DNA from: Natronohydrobacter sp.
Lineage (GTDB): Bacteria; Pseudomonadota; Alphaproteobacteria; Rhodobacterales; Rhodobacteraceae
Direction of reading: 5' to 3'
NCBI GenBank assembly: GCA_007118445.1
Contig: SKRP01000183.1
Span: forward strand, 1 to 31,086
Length of the DNA: 31,086 nt
Shown here: in pieces, positions 21,604 through 29,573 of the stretch
How positions within the stretch are numbered: position 1 is the first letter of the stretch
Layout: the number at the start of each line of letters is the position of its first letter
Made by a program: the position numbers and the translations under genes
The notes under the pieces: generated by a model
Told to the model about the DNA's origin: nothing
Seen by the model: the letters and a program-made list of their open reading frames with translations, nothing else
Databases searched by the model: none

Positions 21604-24257
21604 GCATTTACTCCTTCAATTGTGCGGGTCACGGCCTGAAGTGCCGCCTCTGCCCCTGCAATATCCGCGCCGCCGCCCTGCGCCATGTCAGGCCGCCCGC
21701 CGCCGCCCTTGCCGCCAAGGGCTTCAACCGCCGCGCGCACCAGATCGACTGCGGATAACTGCCCGGTCAGATCGGGCGTGACGCCCGCAGCCACTGCCGG
21801 TTTCGCCCCGGTATCGGCGATCAGCACCACCGCGCCAGAGCCGAGTTTCTCCTTCATCGCGTCGATCAGAGGCGGCAGATCCTTGCCGGTCACACCCGAC
21901 ATCACCTTGGCGATCAGTTTGATCCCGCCCACATCCTGCGGCGCGTCCTCTTGCGCCCCGCCGCCCATCGCGACCTGCCGCTTGAGCTGGGCGATTTCAT
22001 TGGCCAGCGCGCGGCGTTCTTCCATAAGCGCCCTGACGCGCTCGGGCACATCCTGCGCCGGTGCTTTCAGAAGCGTGGCAAGCCCCGCAAGCCGCGCATC
22101 CTGCGCGCGCAGATGATCCAGCGCGGCCTGTCCGGTCAACGCCTCGACCCGCCGCACCCCTGCCGAAGACGCACTGTCGCCAAGGCAGACGAAAGCACCG
22201 ATATCGCCAGTGCGCGCGACATGGGTGCCGCCGCAGAGTTCCAGCGAATAGGTCGCGCCGTCATGACCCTTTTGCGATCCGGGCTGGTAGCCCATTGAGA
22301 CGACGCGCACTTCCTCGCCATATTTCTCGCCAAACAGCGCCTGTGCGCCAAGGGCCCGCGCCTCATCCGGGGTCATGATCCGGGTCTCGACAGGGGTGTT
22401 CTGGCGGATGAAGCTGTTCACTTCGGCCTCGACCTGCGCCAGATCCTGCGCGCTCAGCCCCGCGCCATGGCTGAAATCGAAGCGCAGCCGGTCGGGCGCA
22501 TTGAGCGAGCCTTTCTGCGCGACATGATCCCCCAGCGCGCGGCGCAGCGCTTCATGCAAGAGATGCGTGGCGGAATGATTGGCGCGAATCGCGGCGCGGC
22601 GCTTATGGGTGACTTCCAGCTTGACGGGCTGGCCCGTGCTGATCTCGCCCTCGACCACCCTGGCGATATGGATGAAAACACCAGCCGTCTTGCGCGTATC
22701 CGTGACCTCGGCCAGACCAGTGGCCGACCGGATCAGCCCGGTATCGCCCACCTGCCCGCCGGATTCGGCATAGAACGGCGTCTGGTTGACAATGATCTGC
22801 ACGTCACCGCTGGCTGTCGCGACCTCGGCCCCCTCGACCACAAGCGCCAGCACCTGCCCTTCGGCGCTTTCCATGTCATAGCCCAGAAATTCACTCACCC
22901 CGAACCGGTCGGCCAGATCGAACCAGATCGTGGCATCGGCCGCCTCGCCCGAACCGGACCAGCTGGCGCGCGCGCGGGCCTTCTGCTCGGCCATGGCCGA
23001 ATCAAAGCCTGCCACATCGACACTGCGCCCGCGTTCACGCAGGGCATCCTGCGTCAGATCGAGCGGAAAGCCATAAGTGTCATAGAGCTTGAACGCCGCA
23101 GTGCCGGGCAACTCAGCCCCCTCGGCCAGAGTGTCCAGTTCCGCATCGAGCAGTTTAAGCCCGCGATCCAAGGTCTGACGGAAGCGGGTTTCCTCGGCTT
23201 CCAGCGTCTGGGTGATCAACGCCTGCGCATCGCGCAGCTCGCGGTAATGCCCGCCCATCTGCGCGACCAGCGCCGGGACCAGCCGATGCATCAGCGGATC
23301 CTGCGCGCCCAGCATATGCGCATGGCGCATCGCGCGGCGCATGATCCGGCGCAGCACATAGCCGCGCCCGTCATTGCCGGGCATCACCCCGTCGGCGATC
23401 AGAAAGGACGTGGCGCGCAGGTGATCGGCAATGACACGATGATGCATCTTGCCGGGGCCATCCGGGTCAGAACTGGTCGCATGGCTTGAGGCCTCGATCA
23501 GGGCGCGCATCAGATCGGTGTCGTAATTGTCATGCTTGCCCTGCAAGAGCGCGCCGATGCGTTCCAGCCCCATGCCCGTGTCGATGGACTGGCGCGGCAA
23601 TTCGGTCAGGCGGCCATCCTCATGCTGTTCATTCTGCATGAAGACCAGGTTCCAGATCTCGATGAAACGGTCGCCATCTTCCTCGGGCGATCCGGGAGGG
23701 CCGCCCCAGATCGAGGGGCCATGATCGAAAAAGATCTCGGTGCAGGGGCCGCAGGGGCCGGTCGGACCCATGCGCCAGAAATTGTCATCGGTGGGGATGC
23801 GGATGATCCGGTCATCGGGCAGGCCCGCGACTTTTTTCCAGATTGCGGCGGCCTCGTCATCGGTATGGTAAACCGTGACCAGCAGCCGGTCCTTCGGAAT
23901 GTCGAAATCTCGGGTCAGCAGTTCCCAGGCGAAGGGGATCGCGTCAGATTTGAAGTAATCGCCGAAGCTGAAATTGCCCAGCATCTCGAAAAACGTGTGA
24001 TGGCGCGCGGTATAGCCGACATTGTCGAGGTCATTATGCTTGCCGCCCGCGCGGACGCATTTCTGGCTGGTGGTCGCGCGGTTGTAGTCGCGATGTTCAA
24101 GGCCGGTAAAGACATTCTTGAACTGCACCATGCCGGAATTGGTGAACATCAGCGTGGGATCATTGCGCGGCACAAGGGGCGAGCTGTCCACGACCGCATG
24201 GCCCTGGCGGGCGAAATAATTCAGAAAGGTCGAGCGGATATCGTTCAGGCTGGCCAT
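21600..24257 (-). CDS. alaS: Alanyl-tRNA synthetase
   Basis: AlaRS charges tRNA-Ala and hydrolyses mischarged Ser/Gly-tRNA. The 885-residue protein has the class II catalytic domain (motif 2 region RHHTFFEMLGNFSFGDYF, 85-102; LERIGALLQG, 231-240), the editing domain with zinc ligands His561, His565 (HSATH), Cys675 and His679 (CGGTH), and a C-terminal DHHA1/C-Ala domain ending with a glycine-rich GGGGRPDMAQGGG stretch. The size is normal. An in-frame ATG 11 codons upstream precedes the chosen start, but Met at 24257 has GGAG seven bases ahead and begins MASLNDIRSTFLNYF as in relatives. It lies 81 bases after the MOSC gene and overlaps the DUF1330 start. Alphaproteobacteria often keep recA and alaS close together, as here. 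Confidence 0.98.
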   Translation of the reverse strand: MASLNDIRSTFLNYFARQGHAVVDSSPLVPRNDPTLMFTNSGMVQFKNVFTGLEHRDYNRATTSQKCVRAGGKHNDLDNVGYTARHHTFFEMLGNFSFGDYFKSDAIPFAWELLTRDFDIPKDRLLVTVYHTDDEAAAIWKKVAGLPDDRIIRIPTDDNFWRMGPTGPCGPCTEIFFDHGPSIWGGPPGSPEEDGDRFIEIWNLVFMQNEQHEDGRLTELPRQSIDTGMGLERIGALLQGKHDNYDTDLMRALIEASSHATSSDPDGPGKMHHRVIADHLRATSFLIADGVMPGNDGRGYVLRRIMRRAMRHAHMLGAQDPLMHRLVPALVAQMGGHYRELRDAQALITQTLEAEETRFRQTLDRGLKLLDAELDTLAEGAELPGTAAFKLYDTYGFPLDLTQDALRERGRSVDVAGFDSAMAEQKARARASWSGSGEAADATIWFDLADRFGVSEFLGYDMESAEGQVLALVVEGAEVATASGDVQIIVNQTPFYAESGGQVGDTGLIRSATGLAEVTDTRKTAGVFIHIARVVEGEISTGQPVKLEVTHKRRAAIRANHSATHLLHEALRRALGDHVAQKGSLNAPDRLRFDFSHGAGLSAQDLAQVEAEVNSFIRQNTPVETRIMTPDEARALGAQALFGEKYGEEVRVVSMGYQPGSQKGHDGATYSLELCGGTHVARTGDIGAFVCLGDSASSAGVRRVEALTGQAALDHLRAQDARLAGLATLLKAPAQDVPERVRALMEERRALANEIAQLKRQVAMGGGAQEDAPQDVGGIKLIAKVMSGVTGKDLPPLIDAMKEKLGSGAVVLIADTGAKPAVAAGVTPDLTGQLSAVDLVRAAVEALGGKGGGGRPDMAQGGGADIAGAEAALQAVTRTIEGVNA

Positions 24258-24338
24258 TTTCTGTCTCCGGCGGCTGGGCGGCTGGCGCATGGTTTAGCCG
24301 CGTGCGCGGGGGCTGTCCACCGATGAGCGCGCAGAAGT

Positions 24339-24896
24339 TCAGGCTGATTTCGTGATCGTCTCGCCCAGACGGATGCGACCATCCTGCACAATGGAGCAGA
24401 GAATCCCGCGCAAGCGCAGCGCACGGTGCTCGGGACGGTTGATCCAATCACGCGAGGCCGCCCCGTAGCGCGCAGCCCATTTCACGCAGGCATCATTGAA
24501 GATATCCGAGACTTCCAGCACGGCTGCGCCGACATGCAGCCGCTGTCCAGCAGGCAAATTGGCGTCCGACAGATCCATATCGGTGACAAATGTATCGCCC
24601 GGATGCACGACCGCATCACGATCGCGCCAGACCAGATCGAGCACGCGGCGCGACAGGATGCAGATCTGGATGCCCGGATGCGGGCTGCCATCGGGCAGGC
24701 GCATCCATGGCCGTGCCGCCCAGCGCTCTCCAGGGATTCCATGCGCTGCGGTCACGGTGATTTCGGGCACGAAACGGCGCTGACCATAGTCCGGGCGCAG
24801 GCAGAGCATCTCGACGCGCCCGCCATCTTCCGGGGCGGCCCTGATATAGGGCAGGGCCGCATCAAGTTCGGCCTCTGTCGCTACGGGCTGCACCAT
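24339..24896 (-). CDS. MOSC domain-containing protein
   Basis: The 185-residue protein is a stand-alone MOSC domain. MOSC domains occur in molybdenum cofactor sulfurases and in YiiM/YcbX-type proteins that handle sulfur on Moco. The signature is seen in GIPGERWAARP (53-63), ILSRRVLDLVW, HPGDTFVTDMDLSDANLPAGQRLHVG (about 98-123) and the conserved cysteine Cys137 in FNDACVKW, the presumed sulfur carrier. A further CSIV (167-170) follows. It starts 13 bases after the recA stop and so belongs to the same transcript. A direct link to recombination is unlikely; the link is more probably operon packing. The partner enzyme is not in this window. Confidence 0.88.
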   Translation of the reverse strand: MVQPVATEAELDAALPYIRAAPEDGGRVEMLCLRPDYGQRRFVPEITVTAAHGIPGERWAARPWMRLPDGSPHPGIQICILSRRVLDLVWRDRDAVVHPGDTFVTDMDLSDANLPAGQRLHVGAAVLEVSDIFNDACVKWAARYGAASRDWINRPEHRALRLRGILCSIVQDGRIRLGETITKSA

Positions 24897-24909
24897 GCTG
24901 CGGCTTGCC

Positions 24910-25977
24910 TCATTCCTCGGTCAGCGCGTCGTCATTCTCGCTCATCTGGAAATCCAGACCATGGGCCGCGCGGATCTTGTCCTCGATCTGCAGGGCCATC
25001 TGCGGATTGTCCTTCAGGAAATTCTTCGCATTCTCACGCCCCTGCCCGATGCGTTCATCCCCATAGGAATACCAGGCCCCCGATTTCTCGACGACACCGG
25101 CCTTCACCCCCAGATCGAGCAATTCGCCGCGTTTGGAGATGCCTTCACCATACATGATGTCAAAATCGACCTGCTTGAAAGGCGGGGCCACCTTGTTCTT
25201 GACGACCTTGACGCGGGTCTGATTGCCGACGACTTCATCGCGATCCTTGATTGCCCCGACCCGGCGGATATCCAGTCGCACCGAGGCGTAGAATTTCAGC
25301 GCATTGCCGCCTGTCGTCGTTTCCGGCGAACCGAACATGACCCCGATCTTCATGCGGATCTGGTTGATGAAAATCACCATGCAATTCGACCGCGCGATGG
25401 AACTGGTCAGCTTGCGCATGGCCTGAGACATCAGTCGGGCATGCACGCCGACCGAGCTGTCGCCCATATCGCCCTCAAGCTCGGATTTCGGCGTGAGGGC
25501 CGCGACCGAATCGACCACCACCATCGACACAGCTCCCGAGCGCACCAGCGTATCCACGATTTCCAGCGCCTGTTCGCCTGTATCAGGCTGCGAGATCAGC
25601 AATTCATCCAGATTGACCCCCAGCTTGCGGGCATATTGCGGGTCAAGCGCGTGTTCTGCATCGACAAAGGCACAAATGCCGCCTTTCTTCTGCTCTTCCG
25701 CCACAGCATGCAGCGTCAACGTCGTCTTGCCAGAGGATTCGGGGCCGTAAATCTCGATGATCCGCCCTTTGGGCAGGCCGCCGATGCCCAGCGCGATATC
25801 CAGCCCCAGCGATCCGGTCGAGGTCGCTTCGATATCCTTGAGGACATTGTCGCCCCCAAGCTTCATGATCGAGCCCTTGCCGAACTGCCGCTCGATCTGT
25901 GCAAGCGCCGAATCGAGTGCTTTCTGTTTTTCCGCCATGCGTTTATCGGTCATTGTCAGCAGGTCCGCCGTTGCCAT
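24910..25977 (-). CDS. recA: DNA recombinase RecA
   Basis: RecA forms filaments on single-stranded DNA, drives strand exchange and triggers LexA self-cleavage. The 355-residue protein has Walker A GPESSGKTT (78-86), the family signature ALKFYASVRLDIRR, and an acidic C-terminal tail ending DDALTEE. The in-frame upstream ATG adds MPRWARYGIRGRE, unlike RecA. MATADLLTMTDKRMAEKQKAL is the usual beginning in Rhodobacterales as I recall it, with GGGGCAGAGAA just before. Two LexA-type boxes lie upstream (26027-26041, 26058-26072), so SOS induction is expected. It is the first gene of a run that includes a MOSC protein, alaS and a DUF1330 gene. Confidence 0.98.
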   Translation of the reverse strand: MATADLLTMTDKRMAEKQKALDSALAQIERQFGKGSIMKLGGDNVLKDIEATSTGSLGLDIALGIGGLPKGRIIEIYGPESSGKTTLTLHAVAEEQKKGGICAFVDAEHALDPQYARKLGVNLDELLISQPDTGEQALEIVDTLVRSGAVSMVVVDSVAALTPKSELEGDMGDSSVGVHARLMSQAMRKLTSSIARSNCMVIFINQIRMKIGVMFGSPETTTGGNALKFYASVRLDIRRVGAIKDRDEVVGNQTRVKVVKNKVAPPFKQVDFDIMYGEGISKRGELLDLGVKAGVVEKSGAWYSYGDERIGQGRENAKNFLKDNPQMALQIEDKIRAAHGLDFQMSENDDALTEE

Positions 25978-26026
25978 TTCTCTGCCCCTTATTCCATAGC
26001 GCGCCCAGCGCGGCAATCGCAGGTTT

Positions 26027-26041
26027 GTTCAGCTAATGTTC
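26027..26041. promoter_or_regulatory. LexA (SOS) box 1 of recA
   Basis: GTTC-AGCTAAT-GTTC has the exact GTTC-N7-GTTC pattern of alphaproteobacterial LexA operators. It lies 50 bases before the recA start. Read on the recA strand it is GAAC-N7-GAAC. Confidence 0.85.
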
Positions 26042-26057
26042 CATAACCCAATCATCA

Positions 26058-26072
26058 GAACAAGGCGAGAAC
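26058..26072. promoter_or_regulatory. LexA (SOS) box 2 of recA
   Basis: GAAC-AAGGCGA-GAAC is a second exact match, in the opposite orientation, with its near edge 16 bases beyond the first box. On the recA strand it reads GTTC-N7-GTTC. Two facing boxes suggest cooperative or stronger LexA control. They also lie upstream of the divergent DUF1127 gene. Confidence 0.75.
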
Positions 26073-26173
26073 TTTTTTGCATAGCTGACCCGTCATCCTG
26101 CTTCGAAAAGGGTTAAATTTCTGTGAGCACTACAGATGCATCGGGCGCAATGCGGGGTTTCGGCAATTGCAGT

Positions 26174-26195
26174 GGTCATGTCAGGAACCATGACC
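26174..26195. promoter_or_regulatory. Inverted repeat upstream of the DUF1127 gene
   Basis: GGTCATG (26174-26180) and CATGACC (26189-26195) form perfect 7-base arms around an 8-base loop. The repeat lies 47 bases before the DUF1127 start and could be an operator or a leader RNA hairpin. Confidence 0.4.
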
Positions 26196-26242
26196 TACCT
26201 TCCGTGCATGGGAGGAAACACCTTGCATGAAAGGGTTTCCAG

Positions 26243-26476
26243 ATGGCAAGTCTGAACACGAATATAATCGGATCAACTGCTTTGTCGCAGATCGGGCAGA
26301 GTCTGCGGGGCTTCGCCAATGCCCTGCTGAACCTGCTGGTCTCGATTGCCGAACACTCGCCGCGGTATCAGGCGATTCAGTATTACAATGCGCTCTCGGA
26401 CAAAGAGCTCGCGGAAATCGGCATGACCCGCGCGGATGTGGTGCAAAAGGTTTTCGGCGCACGCATCTATTTGTGA
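26243..26476 (+). CDS. DUF1127 domain-containing small protein
   Basis: The 77-residue protein ends in the DUF1127 pattern, about residues 42-77: RYQAIQYYNALSDKELAEIGMTRADVVQKVFG, an arginine-containing helical hairpin common in alphaproteobacteria. Family members of this size are unstudied in most cases; the short ones (about 45-50 residues) have been linked to RNA binding and phosphate/small RNA control in Agrobacterium and Rhodobacter. Residues 1-36 are a hydrophobic, helix-forming segment (ALLNLLVSIAE) that makes it longer than those. The ATG has AAGGG eight bases ahead. It is separated from the divergent recA by 265 bases with LexA boxes near recA and an inverted repeat close to this gene. 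Its last ten bases overlap the convergent ALDH-like gene. Confidence 0.85.
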   Translation: MASLNTNIIGSTALSQIGQSLRGFANALLNLLVSIAEHSPRYQAIQYYNALSDKELAEIGMTRADVVQKVFGARIYL

Positions 26477-26970
26477 GCGGCCAGGCACGCCAGTCCCGTG
26501 GCCTGCAACAAGGGTGCGGTGCGTGGCGTGAACGCATGGATCAGAGCGAAGCAACCGGGCGGCAGGTCCGCGCCCTGAAGCCGCAAGGCAATATCCGTGG
26601 CCGTTAGCGCTGCGCGCGGCGGGGGACACCAGATCACCCCCTGCGCCAGCCCCGCGCCAAGCGCCGCACCCAGCGCCTGACGGTCCTCGACACCCATTGA
26701 CACAAGCATGGGCGCCCGCGCCTGCTGCGCGGTCTCGAAAGGATGGGCCAGGCCCAGCTCCGCAAACACCTTTGCGGCCCGTTCACGTGCCGGTTGATCA
26801 GCCCCGCGCAGGCAAGCCTGCGCCCGCGCCAGATCGCGCGGCCCGGCCAGCACGACCGACCCTGCGGCAGTCCCGTCGCCGCGCGGCACCGGGATTTGTT
26901 CGGTGCCGAAAGGCGCACGCCAGCGCCCCCCCACGAAATGCGCAAATAACCGCTCTGACAGATCATCCAT
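26467..26970 (-). CDS. Miniature aldehyde dehydrogenase-like protein, catalytic residues absent
   Basis: The 167-residue protein starts like an aldehyde dehydrogenase (LFAHFVGGRWRAPFGTEQIPV, residues 8-28). It continues with ALDH-like fragments: LARAQACLRGADQPARERAAKVFAEL resembles the helix after the first strand, and LRLQGADLPPGCFALIH resembles the LPPGV segment near the NAD site. Full ALDHs have about 480 residues with a catalytic Cys near 300 and Glu near 270. Neither region exists here, so it cannot be a normal dehydrogenase. It could be a remnant, or a domain kept for another role; the reading frame is intact with normal codon use. It converges with the DUF1127 gene (10-base overlap) and diverges from psuK 64 bases away. 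The assignment is a resemblance, not an alignment. Confidence 0.5.
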   Translation of the reverse strand: MDDLSERLFAHFVGGRWRAPFGTEQIPVPRGDGTAAGSVVLAGPRDLARAQACLRGADQPARERAAKVFAELGLAHPFETAQQARAPMLVSMGVEDRQALGAALGAGLAQGVIWCPPPRAALTATDIALRLQGADLPPGCFALIHAFTPRTAPLLQATGLACLAAHK

Positions 26971-27034
26971 GGCGGCTGCCTAGCAGGGCGGCATCTGCCT
27001 TGCCAAGCCCTGCGCTTTGCGCCACGACACGCGC

Positions 27035-27910
27035 ATGAACGCAAGACCGGATATTCTTTGCATTGGCGCAGCCCATTGGGACGTGACCGGGCGCAGCCCG
27101 GTTGCGGTCGCATATGGCGACGACCTGCCCGGCGTGATCCGCACCCGCCCCGGAGGCGTCGCGCTCAATATCGCCCATGCGCTCACATCGCAGGGTCTGC
27201 GCCCTGCCCTTCTGTCCGTCATCGGTCAGGATAGCGAGGGCACAGCCCTGGCAACCTGGCTGGCCGCGCAAGGCATCGACACGCGCTTTCTGCACCGCAC
27301 GGCGTCTCTGCCCACCGACCGCTACCTGGCGATTGAGGACGCGGACGGGCTGGTCGCCGCGATTGCCGAATCCACAGCGCTGGAACAGGGCAGTCCTGCA
27401 CTCATCGCGGCCCTCGCAACGCCCGATCTGCGCGACTGGCGCGGCCCGGTCGTGCTCGACAGCGGGCTGGCACCAGAGGCGCTCGCGGAACTCGCCCGCA
27501 CAGGCATCGCACAGGCCATTCCCCTGCGCCTGACCTCGGCGGCCCCGCACAAGGCCCCGCGCCTGCGCCCGTTCCTGAACGCCTGCGCCTTTTTTACCCT
27601 CAACCGGCGCGAGGCCGAGTCCCTTCTCGACCACCCCCTGCCCGACAGCCAGACCGCCGCGCGAGCGCTGCTCGACGCCGGGGCGGCCCGCGCGATCATC
27701 ACTGACGGACCGCACCCGGCGACAGATGCGGATGCAGGGCAGATGCTGACCCTGCCGCCGCCGAAAGCCCGGCTGCAGCGTGTCACGGGCGCAGGCGACA
27801 CATTCCTTGCGGCCCATATTGCGGCCAGCCTGCGCGGGCGCGACCGCCGCGCGGCCCTTGCCCATGCGCTCGACGCGGCTGCGCGCCACATTGCCACTCT
27901 TGACAGCTGA
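27035..27910 (+). CDS. psuK: PfkB-family carbohydrate kinase, probable pseudouridine kinase
   Basis: The 291-residue protein is a ribokinase/PfkB-type sugar kinase. It shows the N-terminal GAAHWDVTG (11-19), the double-glycine hinge RPGGVALNIA (38-47), and the C-terminal anion-hole motif RVTGAGDTF (249-257) with catalytic base Asp255. The family is broad, but the next gene, 10 bases downstream, is a pseudouridine-5'-phosphate glycosidase, which points to PsuK. PsuK phosphorylates free pseudouridine, and PsuG then splits it into uracil and ribose-5-phosphate. An in-frame ATG six codons earlier is possible. I chose Met at 27035 because MNARPDILCIGAAH is a normal PfkB start; no ribosome binding site distinguishes them. 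It diverges from the ALDH-like gene. Confidence 0.88.
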   Translation: MNARPDILCIGAAHWDVTGRSPVAVAYGDDLPGVIRTRPGGVALNIAHALTSQGLRPALLSVIGQDSEGTALATWLAAQGIDTRFLHRTASLPTDRYLAIEDADGLVAAIAESTALEQGSPALIAALATPDLRDWRGPVVLDSGLAPEALAELARTGIAQAIPLRLTSAAPHKAPRLRPFLNACAFFTLNRREAESLLDHPLPDSQTAARALLDAGAARAIITDGPHPATDADAGQMLTLPPPKARLQRVTGAGDTFLAAHIAASLRGRDRRAALAHALDAAARHIATLDS

Positions 27911-27920
27911 AGGATCTGCC

Positions 27921-28838
27921 ATGCCACCACTGACATTCTCGCCCGAAGTGCGGGCCGCCCGCGCCGCTGGTCAGCCCGTCGTGGCGCTCGAATCCACCAT
28001 CATTACCCATGGCATGCCCTGGCCGCAGAATGTCGACATGGCCCGGACCGTCGAGGCTGACATCCGCGCAGGCGGTGCGGTGCCCGCAACCATCGCGATC
28101 ATGGATGGCCGGATCCATATCGGCCTGACCGAGGCGCAGCTGCAAAGGCTCGCCCAGAGCACGGATGTCCTGAAACTCAGCCGCGCGGATCTGGCCGTGG
28201 CGCTTGCCACAGGCCGCACCGGGGCGACAACAGTGGCTGCCACGATGATCTGCGCCGCCCTTGCCGGGATCGAGGTCTTTGCCACCGGCGGCATCGGCGG
28301 CGTGCATCGCGGGGCCGAGACCAGTTTCGACATTTCCGCCGATCTGCAGGAACTGGCCGAAACCCGCGTAACCGTCGTGGCGGCCGGTGCCAAGGCCATC
28401 CTTGATCTGCCGAAAACGCTGGAAGTGCTTGAAACCCTTGGCGTTCCGGTCATCGCCTATGGTCAGGACAGCCTGCCTGCCTTCTGGTCGCGGACCAGTG
28501 GGTTGCGCGCGCCGCTGCGCCTCGACAGCCCCGCAGAGATCGCCGCCAGCCACCGGATGCGCGCCCGTCTCGGCCTGCCTGGCGGCCAGCTGATCGCCAA
28601 CCCGATCCCCGCGGCTGACGAAATCCCCGCCGCGACCCTTGCCCCCCTGATCGCCCAGGCCATAGCCGAGGCAGACGCGCAGAATATCGCCGCCAAGGAC
28701 GTGACCCCCTTCCTGCTTGCACGCATCTACACTCTGACCGAAGGGGCCTCACTCACCGCCAATCTTGCCCTTGTGCGCAACAATGCCCGGCTTGCCGCCG
28801 GGATCGCCACAGCTCTCGGCCAGACCCCGCTTGCATAA
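27921..28838 (+). CDS. psuG: Pseudouridine-5'-phosphate glycosidase
   Basis: PsuG cleaves the C-C glycosidic bond of pseudouridine-5'-phosphate to uracil and ribose-5-phosphate, a manganese enzyme that works by a Schiff base with a lysine. The 305-residue protein shows VALESTIITHGMP with Glu24, LKLSRADL with Lys85, the metal loop SFDISADL with Asp137, and GAKAILDLPKTLE with the Schiff-base lysine Lys158. The length is close to that of the E. coli enzyme (about 312). The start at 27921 follows the psuK stop by ten bases and has AAGGA seven bases ahead; the open frame running into psuK is not coding. The pair would recycle pseudouridine from RNA turnover or uptake. No psuT-like transporter gene is seen here. 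Confidence 0.96.
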   Translation: MPPLTFSPEVRAARAAGQPVVALESTIITHGMPWPQNVDMARTVEADIRAGGAVPATIAIMDGRIHIGLTEAQLQRLAQSTDVLKLSRADLAVALATGRTGATTVAATMICAALAGIEVFATGGIGGVHRGAETSFDISADLQELAETRVTVVAAGAKAILDLPKTLEVLETLGVPVIAYGQDSLPAFWSRTSGLRAPLRLDSPAEIAASHRMRARLGLPGGQLIANPIPAADEIPAATLAPLIAQAIAEADAQNIAAKDVTPFLLARIYTLTEGASLTANLALVRNNARLAAGIATALGQTPLA

Positions 28839-28889
28839 GCGCCCCCCCATCCCCATCTTCGCGCGGCACGATACAGGATCTCGAATCAC

Positions 28890-29573
28890 ATGAGCCAAGA
28901 CCCCGGAAAACGCGGTATTATCGCGTCACTGCGCACGAATTTCCTCGCGGGCCTTGCGGTGATCGCGCCGGGCGTGCTGACCATCTGGCTGATCTGGAAC
29001 GTGATCACATGGATTGACGGGCTGGTGCTGCCGCTGATCCCGCGCCGCCTGATCCCCGATGCCGGGCTGGGGCTGGGATTTCCGGGCGCAGGCGTGATCC
29101 TTTTCGTGATCTTCACGCTGGTGATGGGCTATTTCACCAAGGGGCTGATCGGGCGGACGCTGGTGAACTGGGGCGAGCGCATTGTCGAAGCCATGCCCGT
29201 GGTGCGCTCGATCTACAATGCCGTCAAGCAGATCGCCGACACGATCCTTGCCCGCAAGACCCCCAGTTTCGACCGTGCCTGCCTTGTGCAATATCCGCGC
29301 CCCGGCATCTGGGCGGTGGCCTTCATCTCGACCACCACACGCGGCGAGATCGGCGATCATCTGACCGAGAACGGTGAGATGATCTCGATCTTCCTGCCGA
29401 CCACGCCCAACCCGACCTCGGGGTTTCTGCTCTTCGTGCCGCGCCGCGATGTGATCGAGCTGGACATGCCCATCGAGGATGCCGCGAAACTGGTGATCTC
29501 GGCGGGGCTGGTCTACCCCGACCCGCGCAAATTGAAACCGATCAGCCGAACATCGCCTGCAGATCAACAGTAG
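28890..29573 (+). CDS. DUF502 family inner-membrane protein
   Basis: The 227-residue protein has two strong N-terminal membrane helices (about 18-42 and 64-84) flanking a short loop with IPRRLIPDAGLGLGFPG, then a soluble C-terminal domain. It includes the DUF502 features ERIVEAMPVVRSIYNAVKQ, FISTTTRGEIGDHL and IFLPTTPNPTSGFLLFVP. The biochemical role of the family is unknown; the topology suggests an inner-membrane protein with a cytoplasmic soluble domain. The ATG follows AGGATCTCGAATCAC, an acceptable weak ribosome binding site. The gene lies 51 bases after psuG. Its 3' end overlaps the end of the convergent patatin gene by 32 bases, which codes for the last ten or so residues of both proteins. 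Confidence 0.92.
   Translation: MSQDPGKRGIIASLRTNFLAGLAVIAPGVLTIWLIWNVITWIDGLVLPLIPRRLIPDAGLGLGFPGAGVILFVIFTLVMGYFTKGLIGRTLVNWGERIVEAMPVVRSIYNAVKQIADTILARKTPSFDRACLVQYPRPGIWAVAFISTTTRGEIGDHLTENGEMISIFLPTTPNPTSGFLLFVPRRDVIELDMPIEDAAKLVISAGLVYPDPRKLKPISRTSPADQQ

Noticed and set aside
22467..23489. A 340-codon plus-strand open frame opposite alaS
   Set aside because: It is entirely antisense to the alaS editing region, with shadow-type composition and no domain.
26227..26607. A 126-codon frame with a GGAGG-type ribosome binding site just upstream of the DUF1127 start
   Set aside because: Its protein has no recognisable pattern and lies in another frame over the DUF1127 gene, which has a clear family match and its own AAGGG site. 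The GGAGG might still attract ribosomes, but I see no support for a product.
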